Positions 55,839-64,000 of a stretch of DNA of 64,000 nt are shown piece after piece; position 1 is the stretch's first letter; the number at the start of each line of letters is the position of its first letter. The notes below the pieces were generated by a model. The model saw only the letters and a list, made by a program, of their open reading frames with translations. It was not told where the DNA came from and made no database searches. The stretch lies in the NCBI RefSeq assembly GCF_016587415.1, contig NZ_BNJI01000001.1:3263501-3327500 (forward strand), read 5' to 3'. The DNA comes from Ktedonobacter sp. SOSP1-85. GTDB lineage: Bacteria; Chloroflexota; Ktedonobacteria; Ktedonobacterales; Ktedonobacteraceae. A program made the position numbers and the translations under genes.

Positions 55839-58124
55839 ATGAAAGAACAGCGTGGAAATCTGAGAAATTTGCCTGGTGCGACAGATGGTCAAGCAAACCC
55901 GCAGAAATTTGGCAACTATGACCTGGTGCATCGTATCGACGTGGGTGGTATGGGCGAGGTCTACCTGGCGCGCCAGCGTAGTGCCTTTGGCCGTGAAGTC
56001 GCGGTCAAGATTATTCGCTCGGACCTGGCCTATGATAGTGTAGCGCGCAAGCGCTTCCTGCGCGAGGCCGAGGTGAGCGCGCATCTGAAGCATGAGCATA
56101 TTCTCCCTTTGTTCGAGTTTGGTGAGGAGCAGGGGCGCCTCTTCCTCGTAACCCCCTATATCAAGGGCGGCACGCTGGCGCAGCGTTTGCAGCAGGGGCC
56201 GCTCTCATATGGCGAAATCTATCAGCTCTTCAAGGCACTGGTGCAGGCTATCGCCTATATTCATAAGCGAGGCGTCATTCACCGCGACTTGAAACCCAGT
56301 AACATCCTGCTGGATCGTGAGGATGATGGGAACCAGGTCTATGTGCGTCTGATCGACTTTGGGATTGCCTCACTCCAGGGGTCGCTTGCCAGTCCTCCTC
56401 TGACCACGGCTGATCACGAGGTGGGGACTGTGGCTTATATGGCGCCTGAACGGGCTGATGGCGTCGCAGCTCCCAGCAACGATATCTATTCGCTGGGTAT
56501 TATTCTCTATCAAATGATTACGGGGCACCTGCCACATATCAGCACCGGTACGATGCTGCCGCCTCCACTTGAGGAGGTCGTTGCGCGCTCTGTCGCCCCT
56601 GATCCTGCGCGCCGCTATGCCAGCGCCGACGAGCTACTTCAGGCATTTGAGCAGGCCTACCGATCTCTACGTGTGTCGCCCGAGACGCGGCCCTCTGGCC
56701 TGAGCGATAAATTTCCCGCCGTCTCGCCTACGCCAAAATCTGCTGGACCATCCAATGTACCACCAACGCCCACACGTCAGGGACGCGATCTGGCTAGTAA
56801 GACAGCGTCTGGCACGCCCTCGGGAGCTTATCCCGCGATTCCTGCCTCTCCACGTAGCTATCAAGCTGCCTCAGCCGAGGGCATGCAGGTGCGGGGGAAG
56901 AGCTCACCCGATCTCGGGCAAGGACTGCCTGGAAAAAAGAGTCCTGTTCCGCCTCGCAAGGAGCAGGCGGTCTTGCAGCGCGAAGAGTTTATCCTGCCTG
57001 GCAGTACGAAGTCCTTTGGTGGTGGCGACTATGATGCGCCCACCTCATTTGTGGATCCCGCGCAATTGCGGCAATCCTCACCACAGACGAGTCGTCCTCC
57101 AGCGCCCAGGCCACAAAAGAACAGGCGTCCTTTAGCCCTTCTGATTCCCATTGGTATCGTAGCAATTGTTGTACTGATTGTTGGGATGTCGCTCTTTGTC
57201 TTTCAGAATGCCATTACGGCCAAAGTAACATTTAGCCCACAGGTGCAGACGATCAGCAAGGTGTATACTATCCGAGCTGTCGATGGAACCTCGCATGTGG
57301 ATACCAACGCGGGCACCATTCCTATTAATGAGGCTCGTAAGACCGAGACGGGTACACGCTCTGGCCCAGCTACGGGTCGCCCCTTCTTCTGTCTCTTTAA
57401 TTGCCCGACCGTGGTTGCCAGCAACGATATTATTAACCTGGGTATTGAAACCAAACAAGGTCTAATTAAACAGTTGACCCAGGATTTGAATAACGAGGTC
57501 AAAGGCAAAAACGCCAGTCCGCTGGGGCAGCCTTCCTTTAACGATAAGCAGAGTTCCTACCAGCCCGAAGTTGGCCAGAAGAGTTCTACCGTCTCCGTGA
57601 CGCTGACGGAAGAGGGGATACTGAGCTACTACAGCAACAGCGATGCGCAGACAGTGGCGCGCCAGAAGCTGTTGCAGGATGCGGGGGCGAACTTTGAGGT
57701 GATGAATTCTACGGTACGCGTAGGCCAACCCGTGCTTAAAGGAACTGATGCGCAGGGGGCAACGCTGTTGGTGCCGATTGCCAGCGTGATACGCTATCAG
57801 ATCACGCCTCAGAAACTCCAGGCTATGCAGAATCATCTCAAGAGCATGAAGAAAAGCGATGTCCGGGCGTATATCGCAAAGCAGGAGGGGATTGATCCCA
57901 ATAGCGTTTCGGTCAATCTCTCGTATGGCGATACACTTCCCGGCAATGTACAGCAGATCACAGTGTCAAGCCAGAATCCCGCGACCCTGCCCTCCGTCCA
58001 GCTACCAGCAGTACCCACGCCGCAGAATACGCCTACGACGGATAATTCCGACAATAACGATGACAATAACAGTATGGGTAGCCCGGCTTTCCCACCATAT
58101 GATCCTCGCTATATGGGGCAGTGA
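55839..58124 (+). CDS. Hanks-type membrane serine/threonine protein kinase
   Basis: A 761-residue single-pass kinase. The N-terminal catalytic domain (about 27-290) has GGMGEVYLAR, Lys57 in VAVKII, HRDLKPSNILL (Asp150), IDFGIASL and MAPERAD, so it should be active. A Pro/Ser-rich linker (290-425) leads to a transmembrane helix near 429-452 (LALLIPIGIVAIVVLIVGMSL) and an extracellular region of about 310 residues with no PASTA repeats; its ITAKVTFSPQVQTIS...TIPINEARKTETG pattern resembles baseplate-J-like domains fused to kinases in this phylum (inference). No ribosome binding site is evident before the ATG. Confidence 0.9.
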   Translation: MKEQRGNLRNLPGATDGQANPQKFGNYDLVHRIDVGGMGEVYLARQRSAFGREVAVKIIRSDLAYDSVARKRFLREAEVSAHLKHEHILPLFEFGEEQGRLFLVTPYIKGGTLAQRLQQGPLSYGEIYQLFKALVQAIAYIHKRGVIHRDLKPSNILLDREDDGNQVYVRLIDFGIASLQGSLASPPLTTADHEVGTVAYMAPERADGVAAPSNDIYSLGIILYQMITGHLPHISTGTMLPPPLEEVVARSVAPDPARRYASADELLQAFEQAYRSLRVSPETRPSGLSDKFPAVSPTPKSAGPSNVPPTPTRQGRDLASKTASGTPSGAYPAIPASPRSYQAASAEGMQVRGKSSPDLGQGLPGKKSPVPPRKEQAVLQREEFILPGSTKSFGGGDYDAPTSFVDPAQLRQSSPQTSRPPAPRPQKNRRPLALLIPIGIVAIVVLIVGMSLFVFQNAITAKVTFSPQVQTISKVYTIRAVDGTSHVDTNAGTIPINEARKTETGTRSGPATGRPFFCLFNCPTVVASNDIINLGIETKQGLIKQLTQDLNNEVKGKNASPLGQPSFNDKQSSYQPEVGQKSSTVSVTLTEEGILSYYSNSDAQTVARQKLLQDAGANFEVMNSTVRVGQPVLKGTDAQGATLLVPIASVIRYQITPQKLQAMQNHLKSMKKSDVRAYIAKQEGIDPNSVSVNLSYGDTLPGNVQQITVSSQNPATLPSVQLPAVPTPQNTPTTDNSDNNDDNNSMGSPAFPPYDPRYMGQ

Positions 58125-58132
58125 GCAAAACT

Positions 58133-58198
58133 GCCCGCTACTGGCGTACGCGGCTACATATCATGCCCTATATGTAGCCGCGTACGCCAGTAGCGGGC
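58133..58198. terminator. Palindromic hairpin between kinase and recX
   Basis: Arms of 29 bases with an 8-base loop, between two convergent genes, 8 bases after the kinase stop. No clear U tract. Confidence 0.75.
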
Positions 58199-58223
58199 CA
58201 CGCCCAACTCCTGCGTCTCCGCT

Positions 58224-58877
58224 CTATTCTTCCTCTCCCACCGTCTCCTGTCGCTGTTCCTCCCAGATACGCTTGACGATGCGCTTGGTGATTTCGAAGC
58301 TGAAGCCACGACGTTGCAGAAAGCTTCCCAGGCGACGATAGAATGTGGCGTAGTCGATACTGGGCTGGCGCAGCAGGCTGCGCGCCTTTTTCTCCGCGGC
58401 GCGTTGTGCGCGCCCCTCGTCGTTCTCCTCATCTACAAGCTCGTCAATGACTTCGCGCTGTATACCTTTCTGGCGCAGTTCATTCTTAAGGGCCTGAGCG
58501 CCTTTGGGACTGAACTGCTCTCTATTCTCCAGCCAGAACGAGGCAAAGCTGCGGTCATTGACCAGGTCCATGCGGTCCAGGCGTTCTAGTACCACCTGGA
58601 TATGTTCGGGAGTGGTACCTTTGCGACGAAGATAGTTACGAACCTCCTGGCGGCTACGGGGACGAAATGAGAGATAGTTCAAGGCGCGGTCGACCGACTG
58701 CTGTAGAGCCTCCTCTTGCTGGATCTGCTCAACCTGGGCGGGAGTGATCTCCTGTCCCACATGTAAGCTCATCTGTAAGACCAGCATCGCATTGGCGCCG
58801 AGCAGGAAGTGCTCGTCGACAAAAATATTTATACGGTCAGGATTATTGACCTGCGTTTGCAGTGATGTAATTCGCAT
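58224..58877 (-). CDS. recX: Regulatory protein RecX
   Basis: A 217-residue three-helix-repeat protein that modulates RecA filaments. The N-terminal part NPDRINIFVDEHFLLGANAMLVLQMSL HVG-type strand region precedes RecX repeats ALNYLSFRPRSRQEVRNYLRRKG, DLVNDRSFASFWLENR and RRLGSFLQRRGFSFEITKRIVKRI, which are characteristic. It is somewhat longer than E. coli RecX, as in Gram-positive and Chloroflexota forms. Its ATG lies 6 bases after a TATAAT box, so the transcript is probably leaderless. recA is not in the window. Confidence 0.88.
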   Translation of the reverse strand: MRITSLQTQVNNPDRINIFVDEHFLLGANAMLVLQMSLHVGQEITPAQVEQIQQEEALQQSVDRALNYLSFRPRSRQEVRNYLRRKGTTPEHIQVVLERLDRMDLVNDRSFASFWLENREQFSPKGAQALKNELRQKGIQREVIDELVDEENDEGRAQRAAEKKARSLLRQPSIDYATFYRRLGSFLQRRGFSFEITKRIVKRIWEEQRQETVGEEE

Positions 58878-58883
58878 AGGGGT

Positions 58884-58912
58884 ATTATAGTTTTTTTACG
58901 GTGTTGCTCCAA
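58884..58912 (-). promoter_or_regulatory. Promoter of leaderless recX transcript
   Basis: On the minus strand TTGGAG (58907-58912), 17-base spacer, TATAAT (58884-58889), 6 bases before the recX ATG. No ribosome binding site is present. Confidence 0.7.
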
Positions 58913-59059
58913 GTGGAGGCACATATAAGCCTTTTTCTACGGACAAAAGTACACTATTTTCCTATTCTTAAACAGACTTATAAAAGTGGAAGAGGGCCTA
59001 ATCTTAGAGTGGATCTGTGAAATGAGGAGGGTTTTGAGGGAACCTTACAAACGTTTGGT

Positions 59060-59091
59060 AGGTTGGATGTAAGTAGTAATTCATCCAACCT
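59060..59091 (-). terminator. Hairpin after panD
   Basis: Ten-base arms (AGGTTGGATG/CATCCAACCT) with a 12-base loop, about 40 bases beyond the panD stop. Confidence 0.55.
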
Positions 59092-59128
59092 CCTGGTTGA
59101 ATGAAATGACTACTTGAAGCTTGCGCTC

Positions 59129-59533
59129 CTAGAAGAGGGCGGCTTCAGGCTCGGGCAACATCTCGTACAGAGGAACGTCTTTTTTCTCGGTCAAACGGTT
59201 ATTCTCGTCGACGAATACAAGATGTGGAGTCAGGGTACGAATCTCTTCTTCTGTGAAGTCAGCATAGCTAATAATGATGACCAGGTCGCCTTCAGCGGTC
59301 ATGCGAGCGGCTGCACCGTTCAAGCAGATGACACCGGAACCACGCGCGCCAGCGATGGTGTAGGTCTCGAGGCGGGCACCATTATTGATGTTGACAATCT
59401 GTACCTTCTCGTAAGGGTAGATGCCTGCCGCATCCAACAGATCCTGGTCAATCGTGATGCTACCGACATAATTGAGATTGGCCTGGGTAACGGTGGCGCG
59501 ATGGATTTTCCCTTTACACATGGTACGCAGCAT
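59129..59533 (-). CDS. panD: Aspartate 1-decarboxylase
   Basis: A 134-residue pyruvoyl enzyme making beta-alanine for pantothenate and coenzyme A. Self-cleavage occurs between Gly24 and Ser25 in NYVGSITID, giving the pyruvoyl group; [27 protein letters not shown] and [13 protein letters not shown] are characteristic. Length is normal. GGAAAGGA lies about 14 bases before the ATG. No other pan genes adjoin. Confidence 0.97.
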   Translation of the reverse strand: MLRTMCKGKIHRATVTQANLNYVGSITIDQDLLDAAGIYPYEKVQIVNINNGARLETYTIAGARGSGVICLNGAAARMTAEGDLVIIISYADFTEEEIRTLTPHLVFVDENNRLTEKKDVPLYEMLPEPEAALF

Positions 59534-59765
59534 AATAGTGGTTGTTCCTTTCCGCGTTACAAAATGATGTGCTTATGTAGAACTAACGATACGCATTAAC
59601 AATGGCTGAGTATTGAATACTCTACCCTTATTATAACTATTCATAAGAATAAACGATCCGCACCCTTATTATAGCCATACTTTTGCCACTTGTCCTATAT
59701 TTAGGCAGAGTGGCTATTACTAATTGGTTGTTTGCTCGCGTGGCGCGGCGATTGCCTGCCGCCTG

Positions 59766-60041
59766 CTAACTATGGCTGGGCTGAGGCTCGGCTTCGACGA
59801 GAGGGTGCTCCAGGAGCGAGAGGAGAGCCATCGCATAGGCCTCGGCTACGTTTTGGGCATCATGGATGGCGTCGCCTAGCATCAAGCGATAGTGACATTT
59901 CCAGCGGCGTGCGGGCCAGGCCGCCAGGCGAATAAGCGTATAGGTTGACGCGTGTTTCTCCAGCTCTTCGCGCAAGGAAACTTCGTCGAAGGCGCTAAGG
60001 CCCTGCTGTTGTAAACGTGCCTGGGTCTCTGTAGAAAGCAT
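59766..60041 (-). CDS. Small hypothetical protein
   Basis: A 91-residue protein (MLSTETQARLQQQGLSAFDEV at the start) with a helical C-terminal half DAIHDAQNVAEAYAMALLSLLEHP. ATG 60041 with AGGTGG upstream is preferred over an in-frame GTG at 60053. I do not recognise the family. It lies alone between panD and the NUDIX gene on the same strand. Confidence 0.5.
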   Translation of the reverse strand: MLSTETQARLQQQGLSAFDEVSLREELEKHASTYTLIRLAAWPARRWKCHYRLMLGDAIHDAQNVAEAYAMALLSLLEHPLVEAEPQPSHS

Positions 60042-60180
60042 AAGATATTCCACCTGTGTTGTCTGTGATATAGATAACTCTGCAACAAACTGCTATCTCT
60101 ATTATAGTTACTCCCCAACATCGCCATCGGCTTCACGCTGTTTTTGGAGTATTGCTGAGTATATTATAAAGAACAATTTT

Positions 60181-60678
60181 TTACTTGAAAAGGTCGTCAA
60201 GGATCTGCTGGTCTACGGGGAAGGCCAGTTCGGGGAGGGCATCTGGTTGGAAGAAGCCTAGTTCGCTGACCTCTTCTGCCTGGGCCGAGAGGGTATGAAG
60301 TGTGTTGTCGAGGATGGTGCCCTGGTAGGCGATGATGACATGGGGACTGCTGGTCTCGCTATAGACACCAATCAGGCCGCCCAGCTCGATATCCAGGTTA
60401 GTCTCTTCCTTAACTTCACGTAGTGCGGCCTCTTCAACGGTCTCTCCCCGGTCCACGTACCCGCCGGAGAAGCCCCATTTGCCCTTGCCTGGATTAATAT
60501 TGCGCCTGCCAAGCAGAAATTTTCCCTCGTGGCGGATTACGACTATCGCGACCACTTTGGGATTGAGGAAGAAGATATAGCCGCAGTTCTCGCAGGCGAG
60601 GCGCTCTGCGTTGAAAAGTTGTTTTTTGACCAGCGGCGTAGCACATACCGGGCAATATTTGATGTGCAGATCGGACAT
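60181..60678 (-). CDS. NUDIX hydrolase with zinc ribbon (NudC-like)
   Basis: A 165-residue hydrolase. An N-terminal zinc ribbon (CPVC near residue 9 and CENCGY near 30) is joined to a NUDIX domain with box GGYVDRGETVEEAALREVKEETNLDI. This layout resembles the C-terminal half of NADH pyrophosphatase NudC, although the SQPWPFxS tail that confers NAD specificity is not seen, so the substrate is open. AGGAGAG precedes the ATG. Confidence 0.88.
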   Translation of the reverse strand: MSDLHIKYCPVCATPLVKKQLFNAERLACENCGYIFFLNPKVVAIVVIRHEGKFLLGRRNINPGKGKWGFSGGYVDRGETVEEAALREVKEETNLDIELGGLIGVYSETSSPHVIIAYQGTILDNTLHTLSAQAEEVSELGFFQPDALPELAFPVDQQILDDLFK

Positions 60679-61338
60679 TCGTATACTCTCCTGACTAGCA
60701 GCATAAACGACGATCCCGGCAGCGGCTCATAGGCACAGACGACAGGCCTACAGACTTGACAGACGCATTCATGCCTGCTGCACGCTTATGCCCGTTTCCA
60801 GTGGAAAATGTCTCTCAAGTAGAGAAGCAGAAAACGCCTTGAGCCTCTAATTTCTGTCTATTGTACCATGTGAAAGGTGTCAACCAGTTTCGCACGGATG
60901 AGGGTAAAAGAGGTATTGTGTCTCGATGAGTTTCTCTCTGTGTTTTTGTGAAGCTTCTGCGTCTTGCAAGACATTTTTTGTCTTTAGTACTTTATCCCTT
61001 TTATGCTTGTATGTTTGCGTTTCCAAAAGATTTTATGTTAATCTCTTCTATGCGGGAGTTTTTAGTGGTGCGCACGAAGTCGAACTCTCGGCGACTCCGG
61101 TGCAATATATTGATCAGCAACAATGTAAATGTTGCACTTTCTGCCTATGTAAAAAATTTTGTTGTAGAAACTTCTTGAGTATGCAGGTAGTTGAGCGAGC
61201 CATCCCTCTCTACCTCCTATGGTGAACCTCTAACCCTTCATCTTTCTCGTCTTTTCTCCTCGACTATTGTATAGATGCTTGTCGATGGAGACGTCTCTTC
61301 TTTAATTGTTGAGTTTATTTTCTGGGGGTAAAAAGCAT
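60679..61338. other. Intergenic region upstream of the sedolisin gene
   Basis: 660 bases without a supported gene; AT-rich in the second half. A GCAACA-N7-TGTTGC dyad at 61117-61135 is a possible operator for the protease gene. Open frames here lack ribosome binding sites. Confidence 0.5.
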
Positions 61339-64000
61339 ATGCCCTTTAAGTCTCCTGTGAGTGGCGAGCAGCCTAAACCACGTGGACGACGTTCCTGGTT
61401 TATTGGCGCCTCAATTGGACTCGCGCTCCTGCTCGGACTGGTCACGACCGTCCTTGTAAATTTGAATATGTCAGCCTCGGCAAAGTCATTGTCGTCCATT
61501 CCCGGATCGGTTCCCGCTGTCGTGGCACATAGTAAGAACGTCAGCGCGGTCTCGGGCGACCAGACCCTCTCGCTGGCAATTGGCCTTAAGCTGCGCAACA
61601 AAGAGGCCCTGCAAGGCCTGCTGCAAGACGCCAAGAACAAGAAATCGATCAACTACGGTCGTCATCTCACGGCCAGCCAGGTGCAGAACTCCTTCTCACC
61701 GACGCAGCAGAGCTATGACGCGGTGGTGAGCTACCTGCAATCCCAGGGCTTCAAGATCGATCAGACCTACAACCACCGCCTGTTGATCTCCTTCAGCGGC
61801 ACGGTCTCCCAGGTGGAGAGCACCTTCCACGTGCAGATCAACAATTATGTTGACGCCAAAGGCAAGCAGTACTACTCCAATGCCAATGACCCAACGATGC
61901 CCCAGGATATCGCTGGTGTGGTGCAGAGCGTTGTTGGCCTGAACAACTATGCGAAGTTTATTCATCAACCGCCAATTCACAAAACAGCACCTACGAAGAA
62001 TGGTAGCGTTACCGCATCGGCTATTGGCAGTAATGGCTGTCCTCTGCCTTATAACCCTTCCGTTGATTCGTATTCGTATTTGTTGCCTTCTCAGTTTGCC
62101 ACGGCATATAACTACAATGGTCTGTATGCGAAGGGCTATAAAGGTGAAGGGCAGTCGGTGGCGCTTTTCGAGATGTCTGCCTACTCTGCCAGTGATGTAC
62201 AGACCTTTGTCAATTGCTTTGATAAAGGTACCTCGACCAGCATTCGTAACATCCAGACTTCATCTGCCGCGCCAGATCTTTCGGGTGCAGGTGAAGTTGA
62301 ACTGGATATGGATATTGTCCTGAGCATGCTTCCTAATCTGAATCAGTTGCGTGTGTATGAATCGGCTAACCCCATCAACGATAATGGTGTTGACTACCTG
62401 GGTGAGTGGGGGCAGATCATCGCAGATAACACTCCTGTTGTGAGCACCAGCTGGGGGCTCTGTGAAGCGTATCAGGGTACCAGCATAATGGATACCGAGA
62501 ATAACCTCTTTATGCTGGCAGCAGCCCAAGGCCAGACGATTGTAGCTGCGGCTGGAGATACTGGTAGCTCCGACTGCTATCATGCTGATGGAACCACTAC
62601 TTCGATTTCTGTGGATGACCCAGCTAGCCAGCCATATGTAACTGGTGTGGGTGGCACTTTACTATCGGTTAATGGTAGCAATTATGCTGGTGAGACTCCT
62701 TGGAACAATGCTGATGGTGCTGGTGGCGGCGGTGTTAGCTCCTACTGGCCACACCCCGCTTGGCAGACTGCACCTGGCACGAATGCGAGCGTGAGTCGTC
62801 AGGTACCGGATGTTTCATTAGACTCAGCTAGTGGTCAATACTACCGTGTATATTGTTCTGTATCGGCGACAGGGTGCACCCCAGCTGGCTGGTGGTATTT
62901 CTGTGGCACCTCTGCTGCGGCTCCAATGTGGGCATCCTTTGTGGCTCTGGCAAATGAGCAATCTGTCAAGAGTGGCGGTTATAACCTGGGCTTTATTAAT
63001 CCCTCCCTCTACCAGATTGCCAGTGGGAGCAACTACAACAGCGATTTCCATGATGTCACCACTGGTAACAATGACTATAACGGTTTCCAGAGTGGCAAGT
63101 ATCCAGCCACGACCGGCTACGATATGGCGACAGGCCTGGGGAGCTTCAACGCGGCCAACCTGGCCAATGACCTGGTAGCGGCGGTTAACGCAGGCAAGAG
63201 TGCGCGCCAGGCTCCTACGAGCAAGACGTGGTACTTCGCTGAGGGCAGCGTCGGTGGTGGTGGCGCCTTCCAGGAGTTCATCACCCTGCAAAACCCGAGC
63301 ACGACGACCGCGTCTCTGGTAAACATTACCTACCTGTTCACGAACATGCCTTCGCGCGTGAAGTCGTACACAGTCAATCCGAGCTCGCGTTTCACCGTCA
63401 ATGTGAATGGTGAGTTGGGGCTGCCTCAGAGCACGCAGTATGCCATCTCGGCGATTGTGCAGGTGACGAGCGGACCGGGGATTGTGGCCGAACGCCCCAT
63501 GTACTTTAACTATCGCGGCATCATCAGCAGCGGTACCGATGTGCTGGGCGCCTCCAACCCTGGTACCAGCTACTACTTCCCGCTGGCCGATACGAACCAG
63601 AGCAGCTCAGACCTCGCCTGGACCTATATCAGTATCCTGAATCCGAGCACGACGAATACCGCCAATGTAACACTGACTTACTATGATGGTAGCTGTGGTG
63701 CCGCGAGTAACCCATGTAAGACCCAGCAAATTAGCGTTGGTGCGCTGATGCGCGGCACCGGTACGCCGACTGCCCTGGGCTTGCTCAAGAAGGTGGCGGT
63801 CTCGGTTACCTCCGACCAGCCCATCGTGGTTGAGCGCCCAATGTATGTGAAGGCGACTGTACCCAACTCGGGTCTTACCACCGGCGCTGCCAGCCAGGTC
63901 GGCGCGGTCACCCCTGGTACTACCTGGGACTTTGCGCAGGGCAACACCGGTTCCAAATACCAGCAGTACTACGTGGTGGCGAACTACAGCGCGACTCCTG
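61339..64000 (+). CDS. Secreted sedolisin (kumamolisin-like) protease, partial
   Basis: The frame runs off the window after 887 codons. A basic N terminus and a hydrophobic helix (residues about 17-42, RRSWFIGASIGLALLLGLVTT) serve as signal anchor. A pro-kumamolisin activation domain (about 70-195, YDAVVSYLQSQGFKID, VESTFHVQINNYVD) precedes the S53 catalytic domain: Glu318 and Asp322 in GEVELDMDIV and Ser near 524 in CGTSAAAPMWAS; calcium site GYDMATGLGS. C-terminal tandem beta domains (WYFAEGSVGGGGAFQEFITLQNPS and repeats) resemble DUF5719-type surface modules. GGGGGT precedes the ATG. Acid-active extracellular protein degradation is the likely role. Confidence 0.93.
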   Translation, partial: MPFKSPVSGEQPKPRGRRSWFIGASIGLALLLGLVTTVLVNLNMSASAKSLSSIPGSVPAVVAHSKNVSAVSGDQTLSLAIGLKLRNKEALQGLLQDAKNKKSINYGRHLTASQVQNSFSPTQQSYDAVVSYLQSQGFKIDQTYNHRLLISFSGTVSQVESTFHVQINNYVDAKGKQYYSNANDPTMPQDIAGVVQSVVGLNNYAKFIHQPPIHKTAPTKNGSVTASAIGSNGCPLPYNPSVDSYSYLLPSQFATAYNYNGLYAKGYKGEGQSVALFEMSAYSASDVQTFVNCFDKGTSTSIRNIQTSSAAPDLSGAGEVELDMDIVLSMLPNLNQLRVYESANPINDNGVDYLGEWGQIIADNTPVVSTSWGLCEAYQGTSIMDTENNLFMLAAAQGQTIVAAAGDTGSSDCYHADGTTTSISVDDPASQPYVTGVGGTLLSVNGSNYAGETPWNNADGAGGGGVSSYWPHPAWQTAPGTNASVSRQVPDVSLDSASGQYYRVYCSVSATGCTPAGWWYFCGTSAAAPMWASFVALANEQSVKSGGYNLGFINPSLYQIASGSNYNSDFHDVTTGNNDYNGFQSGKYPATTGYDMATGLGSFNAANLANDLVAAVNAGKSARQAPTSKTWYFAEGSVGGGGAFQEFITLQNPSTTTASLVNITYLFTNMPSRVKSYTVNPSSRFTVNVNGELGLPQSTQYAISAIVQVTSGPGIVAERPMYFNYRGIISSGTDVLGASNPGTSYYFPLADTNQSSSDLAWTYISILNPSTTNTANVTLTYYDGSCGAASNPCKTQQISVGALMRGTGTPTALGLLKKVAVSVTSDQPIVVERPMYVKATVPNSGLTTGAASQVGAVTPGTTWDFAQGNTGSKYQQYYVVANYSATP

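Noticed and set aside
60042..60053. GTG start for the small gene ending at 59766
   Set aside because: The GTG overlaps the AGGTGG ribosome binding site that serves ATG 60041.

Overview
The window reads like a chromosome segment of a Ktedonobacteria-type Chloroflexota (inference from content: F420-type LLM oxidoreductase, MmyB-like regulator, Hanks-type kinase, a very large HTH/NB-ARC/WD40 protein, many IS607/TnpB/IscB elements, leaderless promoters, and long intergenic palindromes). No rRNA, tRNA or CRISPR array was recognised. Most genes are ordinary housekeeping or accessory metabolism, interleaved with mobile elements.

Layout. 1-5.6 kb: an ADP-ribosylation-related pair (small J1-type protein convergent with an ADP-ribosylglycohydrolase), a NUDIX hydrolase, guaA and a DUF4288-like gene. 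5.6-7.1 kb: a solo TnpB element. 7.2-12 kb: zinc-ribbon coiled-coil protein, rsgA, and a NarL-type two-component pair. 12.3-16.3 kb: a BMP/nucleoside-type ABC transporter (two permeases and a frameshifted ATPase). 16.4-19 kb: sirtuin, AhpD-like protein and MmyB-like regulator. 19.2-21.1 kb: IS607-type element. 21.4-24 kb: LLM oxidoreductase and a secreted GH18 chitinase. 24-25.6 kb: an IscB element with its HEARO-type omega RNA, iscB frameshifted. 25.7-33.2 kb: xdhC, a putative Rad52-like annealing protein behind a promoter/operator, an alpha/beta hydrolase lacking its nucleophile, enolase, hisC and a membrane protein. 34-38.9 kb: trehalose/glycogen block (otsA frameshifted, otsB, debranching-type glycosidase). 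39.4-43.5 kb: HipA-like kinase with DUF3037 partner, peroxiredoxin, TrpD-like protein and a sigma-like protein. 43.7-47.4 kb: a 1,219-residue HTH/NB-ARC/14xWD40 STAND protein. 47.4-49.2 kb: a second IS607-type element whose TnpB lacks the usual RuvC-II glutamate. 49.5-58.1 kb: S9 and M32 peptidases, groEL and groES under a CIRCE box, and a membrane serine/threonine kinase. 58.2-64 kb: recX, panD, small genes and the start of a secreted sedolisin protease.

The most distinctive sequence-level signal is a set of about twenty long, nearly perfect inverted repeats (arms mostly 20-36 bases, loops often 0-8). Nearly every gene block has one; arm sequences differ from locus to locus, and several arms run into the last codons of the neighbouring gene. 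Some have terminator-like A/T tracts, others do not, and three sit between divergent genes where no transcript should end. Two further short repeat families are dispersed through intergenic regions. Three otherwise intact genes (ABC ATPase, iscB, otsA) each carry a one-base loss, two of them in G/C runs, so sequencing error must be considered before calling them pseudogenes.
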